Of a stretch of 64,000 nt of DNA, positions 1 to 8,861 are shown one piece after another. Location of the stretch: assembly GCF_021538895.1 (NCBI RefSeq), contig NZ_JADDRL010000012.1, forward strand, positions 61,395-125,394, written 5' to 3'. Position 1 is the first letter of the stretch, and each line of letters starts with the position of its first letter. The notes beneath the pieces were generated by a model, which had not been told where the DNA came from, ran no database searches, and saw nothing but the letters and a program-made list of their open reading frames with translations. Made by a program: the position numbers and the translations under genes. This DNA is from Streptomyces olivochromogenes. Its GTDB lineage: Bacteria; Actinomycetota; Actinomycetes; Streptomycetales; Streptomycetaceae.

Positions 1-518
1 TGATGCTGCAGACCCTCGACCACGTGCCCGCCTTCATCCTCGGCCGGCGCACCGACGTCCTGGCCTCCAACCGGCTCGCCCGCGAGGTCCTCACCGACTT
101 CGACGCCCTGCCCGCGCCGCACCGCAACCTGGCCCGCTACTACCTCCTGGACCCCGAGGCCCGCGCACGGGTCGGCGACTGGGAGCGGATCGCCGCCGAA
201 ACCGTCGCCATCCTCCGCCTCGAAGCCGGCCGTTACCCGAACGACCGGCTGCTCGCCGACCTCGTCGGTGAACTCACCCTGCGGTCACCCGAGTTCTCCA
301 CCTGGTGGAACGACCACCGCGTGCTGCGCCGCACCCACGGCACGAAGCTCTACCACCACCCGCTCGTGGGCGATCTGTCCTTCTCCTACGAGTCCTTCCA
401 GGTGCCCGGCGACGCCGACCAGTCCCTGTGCGTCTACAACGTCGAGCCCGGCTCGCCCACCGCCCAGGCCCTCCGGCTCCTGTCCAGCTGGACGGCTCCG
501 CAGCGTCAGAACGGGTAG
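1..518 (+). CDS. C-terminal part of an MmyB-like XRE-family transcriptional regulator (5' end outside window)
   Basis: Only the C-terminal part is visible; the reading frame is open to the left edge, so the start and the expected N-terminal helix-turn-helix lie outside. The visible ~171 residues match the MmyB-like ligand-binding domain: a segment around ASNRLAREVLTDF, then NLARYYLLDPEAR, the conserved FSTWWNDHRV stretch, and a HPLVGDLSFSYESFQVPGD segment near the end. In this family an HTH domain binds DNA and the PAS-like MmyB domain is thought to sense a small lipophilic ligand. The stop overlaps by 13 bp the stop of the convergent aldehyde dehydrogenase gene, so there is no room for a conventional terminator between them. 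MmyB regulators often sit beside oxidoreductases they may control; a link to the neighbouring dehydrogenase is inference. Confidence 0.85.
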   Translation, partial: MLQTLDHVPAFILGRRTDVLASNRLAREVLTDFDALPAPHRNLARYYLLDPEARARVGDWERIAAETVAILRLEAGRYPNDRLLADLVGELTLRSPEFSTWWNDHRVLRRTHGTKLYHHPLVGDLSFSYESFQVPGDADQSLCVYNVEPGSPTAQALRLLSSWTAPQRQNG

Positions 519-1966
519 CGCGGGCGCTGCGTCGCGAGGGTCACCCAGCGGGTGTTGGAGAACGCCTCGATGCCCCAGCGGCCGCCGAACCTGCCGTAGC
601 CGGACGCCTTGACGCCGCCGAACGGGGCCTGGGGTTCGTCGGCGACGGACTGGTCGTTGACATGGACGATGCCGGTACGGACGCGCCGGGCGACCGCCAG
701 GCCATGAGTGCCGTTCTCGGTGAGGATGCCGCAGGTCAGACCGTTGTCGGTGTCATTGGCCAGCGCGACGGCCGCGTCGTCGTCCGTGAACGTCTCCAGC
801 ACGCACAGCGGACCGAAGGACTCGGTGTGGAACAGGTCGGCGTCCTTGGGGACCCGGGTGAGGACGGTGGCCGGGTGCACGGCGCCGTCCGGGGCGCCGC
901 CGCCGGCCAGGACCTTCGCGCCCTTGGCCACGGCGTCCTCGACCAGTGCGGCGACCCGGCGCGCGGCACGCGTGCCGACCAGCGGTCCCACCACCGTGTC
1001 GGGCCGGGTGGGGTCTCCGGACGGCAGCGCGGTGACCTTGGCGACGAACTTGGCCGTGAACTCCTCGGCCAGCGAGGCGTGGACGAGGATCCGGTCGCCG
1101 GACATGCAGATCTGTCCGGCGTTCAGGAACACACCGAAGCAGGCGGCGTTCACGGCGTGGTCCACATCGGCGTCGTCGAGCACGATCACCGCGTTCTTGC
1201 CGCCCAACTCCAGCACGGCGGGCTTGAGATGACGCGCCGCGTGTTCGCCGATGATCCGCCCGACGCCCGTGGACCCGGTGAAGTTCACGGCCCGCACCCG
1301 GGGATCGGCGACGAGGGTCTCGGCGATCTCGGCGGCGTCCTCGCGGGCGTTGGTGACGACGTTGAGCACGCCGTCCGGCAGCCCGGCCTCCCGCAGCACG
1401 TCCGCGACGAGCAGTCCGCAGGCGATCGGCGCGTCCTCGCTGGGCTTGACGACGACGGTGTTGCCGGCGGCCAGCGGCGCGGCGACGGCCCGTACGCCCA
1501 GGATGACCGGGGCGTTCCAGGGCGCGAACGCGGCGACGACACCGAGCGGTTCGCGCACCGCGAGGCCCAGCGTGCCCGCCTCCTGCGCGCTGAGCACCTC
1601 ACCGCGCGGCGCGGTGGTCGCGGCGGCGGCCTCGCGCAGGATGTTCGCGGCCAGCGCCACGTTGAAGCAGGCCCAGGGGCGGGTGCCGCCGACCTCGTGC
1701 GCCATGACCTCGGCCACCTGGTCCCGGCGCCCGTCCAGCAGGTCGGCCGCCTTGAGGAAGATCGCGCGTCGGGCGAAGGGCGCCAGTTCCGCCCACTCCC
1801 CGAAGGCCGCCTCCGCCGCGTCCACCGCCCGCCGCACGTCCTGGGGCCCGGCGGCGGCCACGGTCGCGTACACCTCGCCGGTGAAGGGGCTGACGTCGTC
1901 CTCCGTCCGGCCGGAGGCGGCCGGTACGTCCTTGCCGCCGATGAACAGCTCACGGGTGATCGGCAC
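506..1966 (-). CDS. NAD(P)-dependent aldehyde dehydrogenase (aromatic-aldehyde type)
   Basis: A 486-residue protein of normal length for the aldehyde dehydrogenase superfamily. It oxidises an aldehyde to the acid with NAD(P)+ in the cytoplasm. Visible motifs are the cofactor-site stretch FAPWNAPVIL, VVKPSEDAP, FTGSTGVGRII, the general-base glutamate in LELGGKN, the catalytic cysteine in NAGQICMSGDR, and ESFGPLCVLETF near the C-terminus. The sequence resembles the vanillin, benzaldehyde and salicylaldehyde dehydrogenase branch, but the substrate cannot be fixed from motifs. The start is a GTG with a GGGAG ribosome-binding site about ten bases upstream. The gene is convergent with the MmyB-like regulator and is divergent from the MFS exporter. 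Confidence 0.92.
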   Translation of the reverse strand: MPITRELFIGGKDVPAASGRTEDDVSPFTGEVYATVAAAGPQDVRRAVDAAEAAFGEWAELAPFARRAIFLKAADLLDGRRDQVAEVMAHEVGGTRPWACFNVALAANILREAAAATTAPRGEVLSAQEAGTLGLAVREPLGVVAAFAPWNAPVILGVRAVAAPLAAGNTVVVKPSEDAPIACGLLVADVLREAGLPDGVLNVVTNAREDAAEIAETLVADPRVRAVNFTGSTGVGRIIGEHAARHLKPAVLELGGKNAVIVLDDADVDHAVNAACFGVFLNAGQICMSGDRILVHASLAEEFTAKFVAKVTALPSGDPTRPDTVVGPLVGTRAARRVAALVEDAVAKGAKVLAGGGAPDGAVHPATVLTRVPKDADLFHTESFGPLCVLETFTDDDAAVALANDTDNGLTCGILTENGTHGLAVARRVRTGIVHVNDQSVADEPQAPFGGVKASGYGRFGGRWGIEAFSNTRWVTLATQRPRYPF

Positions 1967-2140
1967 GTTGCGGCTCCCGGTGTTCGTCAGGTGAAATTCA
2001 CTTCACAATCGGTTACGCGCATGCTGCGCCGAAGGTCGCGGACGCGTCAAGGGCCTGCGGAGCGCCTTTTCGTGGGCGGCCCGGCCATCGTCGGTGAACG
2101 CCGGGAGAGCCTGTGGCCGCCGCGCTCGGCATCACCTACG

Positions 2141-2164
2141 ATATTCCACGGATTTATGGATGAA
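2141..2164. promoter_or_regulatory. Candidate ArsR operator upstream of the MFS exporter (copy 1)
   Basis: A 24-bp block here matches the block at 3540-3563 at 23 of 24 positions. It contains the imperfect inverted repeat TCCAC-N6-ATGGA. Copy 1 lies about 45 bp before the exporter start and copy 2 lies at the start of the ArsR-rhodanese gene. Two nearly identical sites, one per gene, fit binding by the ArsR-type protein encoded between them. Binding itself is inference. Confidence 0.6.
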
Positions 2165-2207
2165 CGAGTTCCGTTCGTCAGGGAAGGCCAGGAGGACCAG
2201 GAGGACC

Positions 2208-3479
2208 ATGAGCGACCTGAAGATGCCGTCCGCCGACACGCTCGCCGCCGACCCGGCGGCCGCCCAGCGCCGCATCCTGAAAGTCCTGGTCGCCTCCCAG
2301 ATCCTCAGCGGTGCCGGCCTGGCCGCCGGCATCACCGTGGGCGCCCTCCTGGCCCAGGACATGCTCGGCACCACCGGCCTGGCCGGACTGCCCAGCGCCC
2401 TGTTCACCGCGGGCAGCGCGCTGACGGCGATAGGCGTCGGCCGCATATCGCAGTCCCGCGGCCGCCGCCCGGGCCTGGCCGCCGGCTACCTCACCGGCGC
2501 CCTCGGCAGCCTCGGCGTCATCACCGCCGCCGTCACCGACAGCCCCGCCCTGCTCTTCGTCGCTCTGTTCGTCTACGGCGCGGGATCGGCCACCAACCTC
2601 CAGGCCCGCTACGCGGGAGCCGACCTCGCCGCCCCCACTCACCGCGCCCGCGCCGTCTCCACCGTGCTGGTCGCCACCACCCTCGGCGGAGTCGTCGGCC
2701 CGAACCTCGCCGCCCCCACCGGCGACCTCGCCGCCACGTTCGGCATCCCCCGGCTGGCCGGCCCCTTCCTCCTCTCGGGCGCCGCCTACGCCGCCGCGGC
2801 CCTGGTCCTAGCCTTCTGCCTGCGCCCCGACCCGCTCCTGCTCGCCCGCGTCCTCGACGAGAAGAGCGACCGCGTCGCCGCGCACGCGACCGGGGCCGCG
2901 GCGGCCGGGGACGGCGCACCGGTGAAGCCGCGCGGCGGGGTGGTGCTCGGGGCGCTGGTCATGGTCCTCACCCAACTCGTCATGGTCGCCATCATGACCA
3001 TGACGCCGATCCACATGCACGACCACGGTCACGGCACCGCCGCCTCCGGCCTGGTCATCGCCGTCCATGTCGGCTCGATGTACCTGCCCTCGCCCCTCAC
3101 CGGCCGCCTCGTCGACCGCTACGGCCGCATCGCCGTCGCCGCCGCCTCCGGCGTCACCCTGTTCGCCGCGGGACTGGTCGCCGCCCTCGCCCCGGACGAC
3201 TCGGTCGGCCTGCTCGCCCTCGCGCTGGCGCTGCTGGGCCTCGGCTGGAACCTCGGTCTCGTCTCGGGTACCGCGATCATCACCGACACCGTGCCGCTGG
3301 CCACCCGGGCCAAGACCCAGGGGATGGTCGACGTCTCCATCGCCATCGCCGGCGCCGCCGGCGGCCTGGCCTCGGGCGTCGTCGTCGACCTGGCGAGCTA
3401 CCTCGTCCTTGCGCTGACCGGCGGCATCCTCGCGCTGGCCGTCCTCCCCGCCGTCGCCGCCACGGCCCACGGTCGATGA
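2208..3479 (+). CDS. MFS transporter (drug/efflux type)
   Basis: A 423-residue major facilitator with about 12 predicted membrane segments, beginning near LVASQILSGAGLAAGITVGA. The first-half loop has GRISQSRGRRPGL, the typical MFS signature between TM2 and TM3, and the second half has the matching LTGRLVDRYGRIAV. The ATG at 2208 is preferred because it follows GGAGGACCAGGAGGACC; longer in-frame starts at 2094 and 2160 add an arginine-rich extension and run into the operator-like repeat. The gene precedes an ArsR-type regulator, and both share a 24-bp site, so regulated export of a toxic ion or small molecule is likely. The substrate is unknown. It could equally be a general drug efflux pump. 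Confidence 0.88.
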   Translation: MSDLKMPSADTLAADPAAAQRRILKVLVASQILSGAGLAAGITVGALLAQDMLGTTGLAGLPSALFTAGSALTAIGVGRISQSRGRRPGLAAGYLTGALGSLGVITAAVTDSPALLFVALFVYGAGSATNLQARYAGADLAAPTHRARAVSTVLVATTLGGVVGPNLAAPTGDLAATFGIPRLAGPFLLSGAAYAAAALVLAFCLRPDPLLLARVLDEKSDRVAAHATGAAAAGDGAPVKPRGGVVLGALVMVLTQLVMVAIMTMTPIHMHDHGHGTAASGLVIAVHVGSMYLPSPLTGRLVDRYGRIAVAAASGVTLFAAGLVAALAPDDSVGLLALALALLGLGWNLGLVSGTAIITDTVPLATRAKTQGMVDVSIAIAGAAGGLASGVVVDLASYLVLALTGGILALAVLPAVAATAHGR

Positions 3480-3539
3480 ACGCGCCGGACCTTCGCCGAG
3501 CGGGGCCACGACCGCGGTATCCGGCACGCCTCGGGTAAC

Positions 3540-3563
3540 ATATTCCATGGATTTATGGATGAA
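3540..3563. promoter_or_regulatory. Candidate ArsR operator at the ArsR-rhodanese gene (copy 2)
   Basis: This second copy of the 24-bp block differs from the copy at 2141-2164 by one base. Here the arms TCCAT and ATGGA, six bases apart, form an exact inverted repeat. The block ends just before the ribosome-binding site of the regulator gene, as expected for an autorepressor site. Confidence 0.6.
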
Positions 3564-3581
3564 AGTGGCGTGGAGGACCTC

Positions 3582-4250
3582 ATGGCGGACAAGGCCACGA
3601 AGGCGCAGCTGTACGACGCGTTCGCGGCCAGCGGGAAGGCGCTGGCCAGCGGAAAGCGCCTGGAACTGCTCGACCTGCTCGCCCAGGGCGAGCGCACCGT
3701 GGACGCGCTCGCCAAGGCGGCCGGGCTGAACCTGACGACCGCCTCCGCGCACCTGCAGATCCTCAAGCAGGCCGGGTTCGTCACCACCCGGCGCGAGGGG
3801 GTGCGCATCCACTACCGGCTCGCCGGCGACGACGTCGCCCAGCTGTTCGCCCTCCTCCGCAGGGTCGCCGACCGTCACCAGGCGGCCGTCCCCGCCGCAC
3901 GGGACGCCTACCTCGGCGACGACGGCGGCCGCGAGGTCACCCGCGAGGAACTCCACGCCCGGGTGGCGGCCGGGCAGGCCGTGATGCTGGACGTGCGCCC
4001 GGCGGAGGAGTACCTCGCCGGCCACATCCCCGGTGCCCTCTCCATCCCCGTCGAGGAGCTGACCGACCGTATCGGCGAACTTCCCGTGGACGTCGAGGTC
4101 GTCGTCTACTGCCGCGGCGAGTTCTGCGTTCTCGCCTACGACGCCGTACGGCTGCTGACCGAGAACGGCCGGCGCGCCATCCGCCTCAACGACGGCATGC
4201 TGGAGTGGCGTCTGGCGGACCTGCCCGTGGCCGCCGGAACGACGGACTGA
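3582..4250 (+). CDS. ArsR-family regulator fused to a rhodanese domain
   Basis: A 222-residue two-domain protein. Residues 10-95 form a winged helix of the ArsR/SmtB type (AAGLNLTTASAHLQILKQAG is the recognition region). Residues 115-215 form a rhodanese domain with MLDVRPAEEYLAGHIPGA and the active-site loop CRGEFC, whose first cysteine is Cys177. Rhodanese domains carry persulfide sulfur or, in fusions, sense thiol-reactive species. The fusion suggests a repressor responding to sulfur, arsenic-like or electrophile stress. The ATG at 3582 follows GGAGG at a normal distance; the in-frame ATG at 3555 lies inside the operator-like repeat and is less likely. It probably controls itself and the preceding MFS gene through the paired 24-bp sites. 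Confidence 0.9.
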   Translation: MADKATKAQLYDAFAASGKALASGKRLELLDLLAQGERTVDALAKAAGLNLTTASAHLQILKQAGFVTTRREGVRIHYRLAGDDVAQLFALLRRVADRHQAAVPAARDAYLGDDGGREVTREELHARVAAGQAVMLDVRPAEEYLAGHIPGALSIPVEELTDRIGELPVDVEVVVYCRGEFCVLAYDAVRLLTENGRRAIRLNDGMLEWRLADLPVAAGTTD

Positions 4251-4440
4251 CGGGCCTTCCGTCGCGGCGAGGGGTGGGCCCGGCGTTCGGCGTGTTCAGC
4301 GCGTTCGGCGTCGGAACCGACTCGTTCAGGTGATCGTCCGCGGTGCGTCGGCGTGCTGCCCGCGAGCGTTGTGATCACTGCGAACAATGGGGCGCCCTGA
4401 TTCGAGCCGCCCGCCGGCACGCCTACGGAGAGGGCCTGTC

Positions 4441-5268
<828 letters not shown>

Positions 5269-5306
5269 CCCACGAACACCACCGGAGCCCGACTCCCGGA
5301 CCAGGC

Positions 5307-5350
5307 GGCAGCGCCCCCATCGGGCTCGGGGAATTCGAGGGGGCGCTGCC
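5307..5350 (+). terminator. Rho-independent-type terminator after the lipase gene
   Basis: The sequence GGCAGCGCCCCC at 5307-5318 is perfectly complementary to GGGGGCGCTGCC at 5339-5350, giving a 12-bp G/C stem with a 20-nt loop about 40 bp after the lipase stop. There is no U-tract, which is common for terminators in Streptomyces. It may also work for the opposite strand. Confidence 0.75.
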
Positions 5351-5356
5351 GCAGCC

Positions 5357-5452
5357 TCACGGGCAGCTGGTGATGTTGCCGGCGAGGGCGATGGTGTCGC
5401 CGCCGTGGAGGAGGGTGGTCCGGCACGCCAAGTCGGGCTGTGGGTATGCCCT
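5357..5452 (-). other. Short open stretch, possible gene remnant
   Basis: On the minus strand an open frame of 31 codons runs from just after a TAA at 5453-5455 to a TGA at 5357-5359. It ends with LLHGGDTIALAGNITSCP, which reads like the end of a small protein, but no start codon with a ribosome-binding site is present. It could be the decayed tail of a lost gene or chance. No function can be assigned. The rest of the interval between the lipase and the repeat protein holds only the terminator. Confidence 0.2.
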
Positions 5453-5460
5453 TTACCTGG

Positions 5461-6978
5461 TCACGGCACGAGTCGCGCCATCGTGGCGAGCGGCAGGGAC
5501 GGGTTGGCGGCTGCTGCCTGGGCCACCTGCCAGTCGTCGTAGGTCAGGAGGTCGACGACGGCCTGGGAAGGCAGGGCCGGATGGCCGGCGGCCTTGCGCC
5601 GAGCCCGTTCGTCCGACAGACAGGCGAGGAGCGACATCGGCGTCGCGTTGACGTGCTGGGCCACCTCGCGAAGCACCTTGGGTACGGGCGGTTCGCGCCG
5701 GGTCAGTTCTTCCAGCAGCGCCGGCGACACCTCCGGGTTGGCCGCCACCTTGGCGATCACCCGGACGCCATGTCGCTCCACCATGCCGCGCAGTTGGGCG
5801 TCGGAGAGACCCGGATGCGGGGCGATGGATTTGACGACCTTCGCGTCGGGGTCGGCGGCCAGCGCGTCGCGGATCTGTGGCGGCAGATCGCGCCGTTGGG
5901 CCAGCAGCATCCGCATCGCCGCCTCCGGAGACTTCGCCAACTCCTCGACCTCGGCGGGGGTGGCGGTGGCGATCCGGGGGAGAAGAGCGGAGGGCGGCTT
6001 GGTGGTGCCGGCCAGGGCGGTGAGCACGTCGAGCGGTACTCGCGGGTTGAGCGCGAGCCTGCGTCGTATGTCGGGATCGCGATCCGTGGCCAGCACGCGC
6101 ATCAGCGCCTCGTCGATCGCCGGGTTCTCGGCGAGATCGCCCCGGACGCCCGGAACGGGATCGCGCGCCAGCCGTTCGCCGACCCGCGGCGGCAGGTCCG
6201 GGCGGGCGGCGAGCGCCCAACGCAGTTGCAGAGAGGGATGGTCGGCGAAGCCGATGACCGCCTCGATGGGCGTGTCCGGGTTGCCCAGTGCCCTCGCCTG
6301 CATTTGGTGCCGGACGTACTCGTGGGAGCCGTCGCACGAGGCACCCGGCGGCAGATCGCAGTCGGGTTCCGGGCAGTTCGGATCGTGGACGAAAGGCGTT
6401 GTCTTTCGGTCGCATACGAGGCAACTCCGCGCCGGAGCCGACCCCTCACCGGTGAGCAGCATCGCCAGCACGGCCGGCGGCGTGGCCTCGTTGGCCGCCA
6501 CCGCGCTGCGGACGTCGGCATGCGGGTGCCGTGCGAGCCGGGCCGCCATCTCCGAAGTCGTCCACAGCGCGAGCTCGCTGACGACCCGTATGTCGGGGTC
6601 GGCGGCGAGGATCTCCACCACATCGGAAGGCAGGCCGGGGCAGGCCGCCAGCCTCTCCCGGTGGTCCACGACCGGATCCTCGGCAAGCACGCGAGCCCAC
6701 TCCGCACGGCCGGCGCTCCTGTCGAGCAGGGCGAGCGCGGCACGCGGCTGCCGGACCGGATCGATGTCGGCGACGGTCAACTTGCCCTCGTAGGCCAGGC
6801 CCACCGCCGCCTCCGCGACCCGCCCCGCCAACGCGACCGCCTGCGCATGGCCGAGGTCCTCGCGGTCGGCAAGGGCCCAGGCGAGCTCCTCGTCAGCGAT
6901 GTCGATCAGCCGGTCGACCAGCTCGGAGGGCAGGGCGGGGTTGCCGGCGAGTCCGTACAGCAGATGGTTCACAGGCAC
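5461..6978 (-). CDS. Leucine-rich-repeat-variant (LRV/HEAT-like) repeat protein with a cysteine cluster
   Basis: A 505-residue protein made almost entirely of ~24-residue helical repeats with the pattern hNPxLPxxhhxxLAxDPDxxVR, for example AGNPALPSELVDRL, ACPGLPSDVVEILAADPD and ALNPRVPLDVLTALAG. This matches leucine-rich-repeat-variant superhelices, which usually act as binding scaffolds. Repeats are interrupted at residues 180-220 by a cysteine-rich insert with Cys186, Cys189, Cys202, Cys207 and Cys215, which could bind a metal or an iron-sulfur cluster. There is no signal peptide or membrane segment. It is the third minus-strand gene after two unknown proteins and may form an operon with them. 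The partner and role are unknown. Confidence 0.75.
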   Translation of the reverse strand: MPVNHLLYGLAGNPALPSELVDRLIDIADEELAWALADREDLGHAQAVALAGRVAEAAVGLAYEGKLTVADIDPVRQPRAALALLDRSAGRAEWARVLAEDPVVDHRERLAACPGLPSDVVEILAADPDIRVVSELALWTTSEMAARLARHPHADVRSAVAANEATPPAVLAMLLTGEGSAPARSCLVCDRKTTPFVHDPNCPEPDCDLPPGASCDGSHEYVRHQMQARALGNPDTPIEAVIGFADHPSLQLRWALAARPDLPPRVGERLARDPVPGVRGDLAENPAIDEALMRVLATDRDPDIRRRLALNPRVPLDVLTALAGTTKPPSALLPRIATATPAEVEELAKSPEAAMRMLLAQRRDLPPQIRDALAADPDAKVVKSIAPHPGLSDAQLRGMVERHGVRVIAKVAANPEVSPALLEELTRREPPVPKVLREVAQHVNATPMSLLACLSDERARRKAAGHPALPSQAVVDLLTYDDWQVAQAAAANPSLPLATMARLVP

Positions 6979-7055
6979 ATCCTGTCGGACCGCGATCGAA
7001 CGGCTCGTGGATTTTCGACGGCGGGGGGCCGCTCGGAAGCGGACGGACAGCCCGC

Positions 7056-7107
7056 GAAACCCTCTTACGGCTCGAAACCCCTTACGGCCCGAAATCCCTT
7101 ACCGTCC
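7056..7107. repeat. Three tandem copies of a 17-18 bp unit
   Basis: Three consecutive units follow GAAAYCCYCTTACSG: 7056-7073, 7074-7090 and 7091-7107. They lie in the 140-bp gap between the LRV gene and its upstream neighbour, so they could be protein-binding sites or a slippage product. Nothing else is visible in that gap. Confidence 0.6.
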
Positions 7108-7118
7108 GCCCGAATTCG

Positions 7119-7880
7119 CTACACCTCGCGGTCGCCCTGCCAGGTGAGGTACGTCAACGCTGCCAGTCCGCCGTGCGCCAGGCCTTTGTAGGTCACCTTC
7201 CGGGCGGGGCCGAGTTCGTGCGCGAGCCGCATCGCCAGGTCCCTACCCTCGCGGAACAGCCGCTCCCACTCGGGTGCGTACCTGTCGTCCTGCCTGTCCC
7301 GGATGTGCAGGTTCAGTGTGGTGTCGATCGCGGTCGCCCATATGTACAGGTCGGCGACGAGGCCGTCGGACAGGTGCAGGGCGGCCGCGGGATCGTCGGG
7401 GGCGAAGTTCCCGAATTTCTCGGCGCGCAGCGGCCAGCACCCGAATTCGCCTTCGACGACGATGTCCAGGGGATGTGGTGGTGTGCCGTGACTGTCGCGT
7501 TCCCAGTGCAGGCGATCGCAGCCCCAGCACACCCACTTGGCCGACCTGTGGCGCTCGTCCCAGTGGCGCACCGCCCATGCCGGCCCGAGGTGGCGGGCCA
7601 ACATCTGTGCGACGACCAGGCCTTGCTTCACGTGCTTGCGCAGGTGTGGGCGGGAGGGGAAACCTTCCGCCGGGCGGGACGACGACCACGCGTTCAACGC
7701 GTCGGCCAGATCCTTCGGCAGGCCGAGCCGGGAGTCGTCCAACGGGATGTTGAGGGTGAACACGTTGAGGTCGCCGGACCCGCCGGCCTCGTACGGCTCG
7801 TACAAGGGGGACGGCTCGCTCCGGGCCTGCACCAGCAGCAGGCGGGGTTCTTCGAAGGACACGTCGGGTTCCGCCCTCAC
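7119..7880 (-). CDS. Conserved-looking protein of unknown function (253 aa)
   Basis: I do not recognise this family. The protein starts best at the GTG at 7880, whose first bases overlap the stop of the upstream 92-aa gene (GTGA), a classic translational-coupling arrangement; an apparent longer frame to 8036 only shadows that gene. Visible features are WVCWGCDRLHWERD in the middle, with two close cysteines followed by a histidine, LHLSDGLVADLYIWATAIDTTLN, and a C-terminal helical stretch GRDLAMRLAHELG. There is no membrane segment. It is likely cytoplasmic and made together with the 92-aa protein and possibly the LRV protein. Function unknown. Confidence 0.72.
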   Translation of the reverse strand: MRAEPDVSFEEPRLLLVQARSEPSPLYEPYEAGGSGDLNVFTLNIPLDDSRLGLPKDLADALNAWSSSRPAEGFPSRPHLRKHVKQGLVVAQMLARHLGPAWAVRHWDERHRSAKWVCWGCDRLHWERDSHGTPPHPLDIVVEGEFGCWPLRAEKFGNFAPDDPAAALHLSDGLVADLYIWATAIDTTLNLHIRDRQDDRYAPEWERLFREGRDLAMRLAHELGPARKVTYKGLAHGGLAALTYLTWQGDREV

Positions 7881-8155
7881 AGACGAGCGTGCTCGGGAAC
7901 GAGCGTCTCGCGCACGTCGCACAGCACAAAACGGATCCACGGCCGCGGGGACCCCTGGAAGGCCAGGGATGCGAACTTCTGCTTCGCCGCACGGAGTTCG
8001 TGGTCGGGAAACTCCGCGACCACCGCCTGATGGCACTCCAGCAGGAGTTGCCGCCGGCCAGGTCCCACGTCGAAGTCGTACGCCGGATCCCGGTGCCGCA
8101 AGTGGTGCCTGACCGGCTCCAGCATGTCGCCCGGAGCCGGAGAATGCGCAGACAT
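7877..8155 (-). CDS. Small protein of unknown function (92 aa)
   Basis: A 92-residue protein opening the three-gene minus-strand block. The ATG at 8155 follows a strong purine-rich GGGAGGGGG ribosome-binding site, and the stop overlaps the GTG of the next gene by four bases. The sequence is charged and soluble with no known motif; it contains YDFDVGPGRRQLLLECHQAVVAEFPDHELRA in two adjoining parts, suggesting one compact alpha/beta unit. The tight coupling suggests that it acts with the 253-aa protein, perhaps as a complex. Function unknown. Confidence 0.68.
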   Translation of the reverse strand: MSAHSPAPGDMLEPVRHHLRHRDPAYDFDVGPGRRQLLLECHQAVVAEFPDHELRAAKQKFASLAFQGSPRPWIRFVLCDVRETLVPEHARL

Positions 8156-8229
8156 CCGTCCCCCTCCCGTAGTTGCGGTTCCCGATGTTACGGGTCGGGG
8201 CTCGTGCGACCAGCTGTTAGCGTGCGGGG

Positions 8230-8769
8230 ATGGAAGATCTGGGACCCGTGGCTTGGCCGCCGGAGTCGATCAGGACCGAGCGGCTCGTGCTTCGTGAGTC
8301 CGAGGCCCGGGACCGTGCGGGGTTCATCGAGCTGTACGCCTCGCCGGAGGTGCACACCTACCTCGGCGGCCCCCGACCGCGTGACGAGCTTGAGCGTGAG
8401 ATGCCTGAGGTGCCCGGGCGGCGGCCCGGGAGTTTCGTCGTCGATCTCGACGGGGCGATGATCGGCCAGATCCTGCTCAGGAGAGCAGCCGGGCACAGTC
8501 GCCCGGCTGCCGAGGGGAAGGCCGATCTCGGCTACCTGTTCCTGCCGCGGGCGTAGGGATTCGGGTACGCCGCCGAGGCGTGCGCGGCCGCACTCGGCTG
8601 GCTCGCCGGCGTCCTTCCCGGCGAGCCGGTGGTGCTGACGACCCAGTCCGCCAACGTCGGCTCGATGCGCCTCGCGGCGAAGCTGGGGTTCACCGAGGTG
8701 GAGCGGTTCGAGGCCTGGGGCGCCGAGCAGTGGCTCGGCATGCGGCCCCCGGTCACGCCGTCCGGTTGA
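8230..8769 (+). pseudogene. GNAT acetyltransferase interrupted by an in-frame TAG
   Basis: The frame starting at ATG 8230 encodes a GNAT-type acetyltransferase (IRTERLVLRESEARDRAGF at the N-terminus) but meets TAG at 8554-8556. After the stop the same frame continues as GFGYAAEACAAALGWL, the acetyl-CoA binding region, then TTQSANVGSMRLAAKLGF, and ends at TGA 8767-8769. Family members normally read RAWGFGYA here, so a single TGG-to-TAG change explains the break. The truncated 108-residue product would lack the acetyl-CoA site and should be inactive. Both halves keep good codon bias, so the mutation is recent, or it could be a sequencing error. It diverges from the 92-aa gene. Confidence 0.85.
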
Positions 8770-8861
8770 GTTCGTGACGGGACCGCCGCGGAGGACCCGC
8801 CCATCCACGCGCGCGAGCGGACTGCAACCGCGACCGGCCCGCGCGCAGCCCGGGCCTCACC

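Noticed and set aside
305..3538. A 1077-codon open frame on the + strand
   Set aside because: It runs antisense through the aldehyde dehydrogenase and out of frame through the MFS gene. Its Arg/Gly/Pro-rich translation is typical of shadow frames in high-GC DNA.
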